A stretch of 7,660 bases of DNA from NCBI GenBank assembly GCA_023420745.1, contig JAEZVQ010000162.1, positions 1-7,660 of the forward strand. The letters are read 5' to 3'. This document shows, piece by piece, positions 5,952 to 7,660 of the stretch (its first letter is position 1; every line of letters starts with the position of its first letter). The stretch comes from Actinomycetes bacterium (GTDB lineage: Bacteria > Actinomycetota > Actinomycetes > Actinomycetales > Actinomycetaceae). The translations under genes and the position numbers were made by a program. Below the pieces are notes generated by a model. That model saw only the letters and a program-made list of their open reading frames with translations, had not been told where the DNA came from and made no database searches.

Positions 5952-7466
5952 CTATTCAGCCAGGCTGTCGCGTAGCTGTGAGCCTTTCATCAAGGCGGCG
6001 ACCACGACGGAGATGACGCCGAAGACAGTAATCGCGAGGAAGATGTGGCCGAGCGCATCAGAATACGAGGTGCGAATAATCTGTTCCACCGCCGCGGGAA
6101 CACCGTCGAATGACATCGACGCGCCGGACGAGATGTGTTCGGGGACGGTGATGCCAGCCTCGGCGAAACGCTCGGTCATCGACCGGGTGACGGAGTTGGC
6201 GAAGACCACGCCTCCGATTTGCACGCCGATGGCGCCGCCGAGGGAACGGAAGAAGGTGACGGCTGCGGTCGAGGCGCCGAGGTCGCGCAGCGACACCGTG
6301 TTTTGGACAGCGAGGACGAGGTTTTGCATCGAGGCACCCTGACCGCCGCCGATGAGGAACATGGCGATCATCAGGTACCACATCGGGGTGTGGGAGTTGG
6401 CCACGACGAGCATGGCGAGCCCCACTGTCATCACCGCCAGACCGGCGACGACGAAGCGCTTCCACCGCCCCTGCTTAGTCACCATCAGACCGGCGCCGGT
6501 GGAGAAAATGAAGGAGCCGAGCATCAGCGGTGTCATGGCGAGCCCGGCGACTGCCGGGTTTAACTCGCGCCCCACCTGGAGGTACTGGCCGAGGTAGACG
6601 GGCGGGGCGTTCATCGCCGTACCAACCGCGATTGACGCGATGATGGCGAGTGCGGGTGTGCGCTGGGTGAATAGGCGCAGCGGCACCACCGGCTCAGGCA
6701 CGTGGAGCTCCACCCAGATGAAAGCAACGATCGACACCACGCCGATGAGGAGCATGATGATCGAGGTTGCCGACAGCCAGGCGAACATGGTGCCGCCCAG
6801 CGATACCCAGGCGAGCAGTGAGGACACGCCGAGGATGACGAGAGCCGACCCCCAGTAATCGACCTTCGGTTTGTCGCGCTCCACGCTGGTGATGCGCAGC
6901 TTCTTCCACAGCACGAGGATGGCGAGGAGCGAAAACGGGACCGAAATCCACATCGACCAACGCCAGCCCAGCCACGGGGTCGCCACGATGAAGCCCCCGA
7001 TGAGTGGCCCTGAGACGGTGGCGGTGGCCATCACCGCACCCATGTAGCCGTTGTATCGTCCTCGCTGGCGCGGCGGGATGATCGAGGCGATGACGGTTTG
7101 CACCATCGCCATCTGCGCGCCCATGCCGATCCCTTGAATCGTGCGCGTCGCGATGAGCATATTCGCCGAGGTGGCAGCCCCGGACAGAATCGACCCGAGG
7201 GTGAAGATCCCGATGGCGACGAGCAGCAGCGTCTTTTTGTCGAACTGATCGCCCAGGCGCCCGGCGATCGGCGTCGCCGCCGTGGAGGCCAGCAGCGTGG
7301 CGGTGACCACCCACGAGTAGTGGGTTTCGGTGCCGTGAAGCTCCGCCATCATTGTTGGCAGTGACGTGCCGACGATGGTCACCGAGGTCATGGCGACGAA
7401 GAGGGCGAGGAGCAGCCCCCACAGGATTTCCATGATCTCCTGGTGGGTGTAGCGCGGTGTAGCCAT
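5952..7466 (-). CDS. MFS transporter, DHA2 family (EmrB/QacA-type, 14 helices)
   Basis: A predicted proton-driven drug or metabolite exporter in the cytoplasmic membrane. Its 504 residues and hydrophobic profile fit the 14-helix DHA2 group. Motif A is GRLGDQFDKK (69-78, Asp73), motif B is RTIQGIGMG (from Arg108), and the exporter motif C is ATATVSGPLIGG (147-158). The segment WLGWRWSMWISVP (165-177) is typical of EmrB/QacA proteins. A hydrophilic loop before the last helix (from about residue 430, with TVPEHISSGASMSF) also suits the group. Helix 1 reads FVAMTSVTIVGTSLP and lacks the Asp found in many DHA2 members (LDxTIVNxALP), though a Ser-containing version occurs in a known actinobacterial subgroup. 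The start at 7466 follows GAGGGGAG by nine bases. No TetR or MarR regulator lies in the window, and the substrate cannot be deduced. Confidence 0.93.
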   Translation of the reverse strand: MATPRYTHQEIMEILWGLLLALFVAMTSVTIVGTSLPTMMAELHGTETHYSWVVTATLLASTAATPIAGRLGDQFDKKTLLLVAIGIFTLGSILSGAATSANMLIATRTIQGIGMGAQMAMVQTVIASIIPPRQRGRYNGYMGAVMATATVSGPLIGGFIVATPWLGWRWSMWISVPFSLLAILVLWKKLRITSVERDKPKVDYWGSALVILGVSSLLAWVSLGGTMFAWLSATSIIMLLIGVVSIVAFIWVELHVPEPVVPLRLFTQRTPALAIIASIAVGTAMNAPPVYLGQYLQVGRELNPAVAGLAMTPLMLGSFIFSTGAGLMVTKQGRWKRFVVAGLAVMTVGLAMLVVANSHTPMWYLMIAMFLIGGGQGASMQNLVLAVQNTVSLRDLGASTAAVTFFRSLGGAIGVQIGGVVFANSVTRSMTERFAEAGITVPEHISSGASMSFDGVPAAVEQIIRTSYSDALGHIFLAITVFGVISVVVAALMKGSQLRDSLAE

Positions 7467-7475
7467 CAGCGGATT

Positions 7476-7483
7476 CTCCCCTC
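7476..7483 (-). promoter_or_regulatory. Ribosome binding site of the MFS exporter
   Basis: On the minus strand this reads GAGGGGAG, nine bases before the ATG at 7466. The purine run and spacing support this start, and the protein begins close to helix 1 as expected for the family. Confidence 0.65.
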
Positions 7484-7514
7484 ACACGTCGACGCGACGC
7501 GTGCGGAAAACCGT

Positions 7515-7567
7515 CATGGTCGCGAAAAGCCAGCCATCGCTATCCGTTGGTTGGCTCTCGCGACATG
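7515..7567. repeat. Long imperfect inverted repeat upstream of the MFS exporter
   Basis: GTCGCGA (7519-7525) pairs with TCGCGAC (7558-7564). After a small AA/C internal loop, AGCCAGCCA (7528-7536) pairs with TGGTTGGCT (7548-7556) with one G-T wobble, leaving an 11-base loop. A flanking CAT (7515-7517) and ATG (7565-7567) extend it past one unpaired G. That is about 19 paired positions, more than expected by chance. It lies 49-101 bases before the exporter start. On the minus strand a TTTT follows about eight bases after the stem. It could be a structured leader, a terminator of an upstream gene, or a palindromic repeat element. Confidence 0.55.
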
Positions 7568-7599
7568 CCCGTCGAGGGGTCGATCAACGGCAGCGGAAT

Positions 7600-7636
7600 A
7601 AGGAAAGCCGAACGTCGACGACGCACGGCTTACCTT
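7600..7636. terminator. Candidate terminator hairpin of the gene beyond the right edge
   Basis: AAGGAAAGCCG (7600-7610) pairs with CGGCTTACCTT (7626-7636), ten of eleven positions, around a 15-base spacer that contains the palindrome CGTCGACG. Read on the minus strand, the stem is followed by a T-rich stretch (TTTCCTTATT, partly within the arm), as for a terminator of a leftward transcript entering from the right. It might equally be a regulatory stem of the exporter's leader. Confidence 0.35.
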
Positions 7637-7637
7637 C

Positions 7638-7652
7638 CTACGTTACTCGTAG
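7638..7652. repeat. Small inverted repeat at the right edge
   Basis: CTACG (7638-7642) and CGTAG (7648-7652) flank a 5-base spacer, one base from the preceding hairpin. It is weak alone. It is recorded because it is the third consecutive inverted repeat in the 194-base non-coding stretch upstream of the exporter, where no gene is supported. Confidence 0.3.
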
Positions 7653-7660
7653 CTCCATGC

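Noticed and set aside
7600..7636. Possible DtxR/IdeR iron box around AAGGTAAGCC (minus strand)
   Set aside because: Only one half-site is even partly similar to the TTAGGTTAG consensus, and the second arm is 15 bases away instead of adjacent.
7501..7660. Open plus-strand frame beginning GTG at 7501 and running off the edge
   Set aside because: It has no ribosome binding site and consists largely of the inverted repeats. The 53-residue translation is not protein-like.
1..7660. tRNA, rRNA, CRISPR, insertion sequence or transposase
   Set aside because: I saw no cloverleaf with a GTTCRA arm, no regularly spaced direct repeats, and no transposase or integrase motif on either strand.

Overview
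The window reads as a piece of chromosome from a high-G+C actinobacterium. Hand counts in several genes give roughly 62-70% G+C. The GMP synthase and the ROK glucokinase both look like actinobacterial versions, and several starts carry strong GGAGG-type ribosome binding sites. A member of the Actinomycetaceae would fit, but that is a loose inference; nothing here fixes the genus.

Layout, left to right. Positions 1-188 hold only the region downstream of guaA. guaA (GMP synthase, minus strand, 189-1793) is transcribed leftward. Divergent from it is an unrecognised 426-residue soluble protein gene (plus, 1908-3188). After a 167-base gap carrying a candidate promoter comes a ROK-family glucokinase (plus, 3356-4297). 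It meets a minus-strand gene tail to tail across 31 bases that contain one bulged hairpin. The rest of the window is minus strand, transcribed right to left: a 14-helix DHA2-type MFS drug exporter (5952-7466), a 126-base A+T-richer gap with a 7-bp inverted repeat, then three unrecognised genes. Those three are a small exported protein (5340-5825), a 158-residue protein (4867-5343) and a 184-residue protein (4329-4883). They overlap by 4 and 17 bases and so form a compact operon. At the right end, 7467-7660 is non-coding and holds three successive inverted repeats upstream of the exporter.

How the genes relate. guaA and glk are housekeeping functions (purine synthesis; glucose phosphorylation) with no obvious functional link to each other. 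The part most worth a second look is the three-gene operon. Its first gene has a signal peptide and about 50% G+C, and G+C rises steadily along the operon to that of the host, which suggests acquisition or a fast-evolving accessory locus. I recognise no family for its three products, and I do not assign a function. Whether the exporter belongs to the same transcription unit depends on whether the inverted repeat at 5904-5922 is an operator or a terminator, which cannot be settled from sequence alone.
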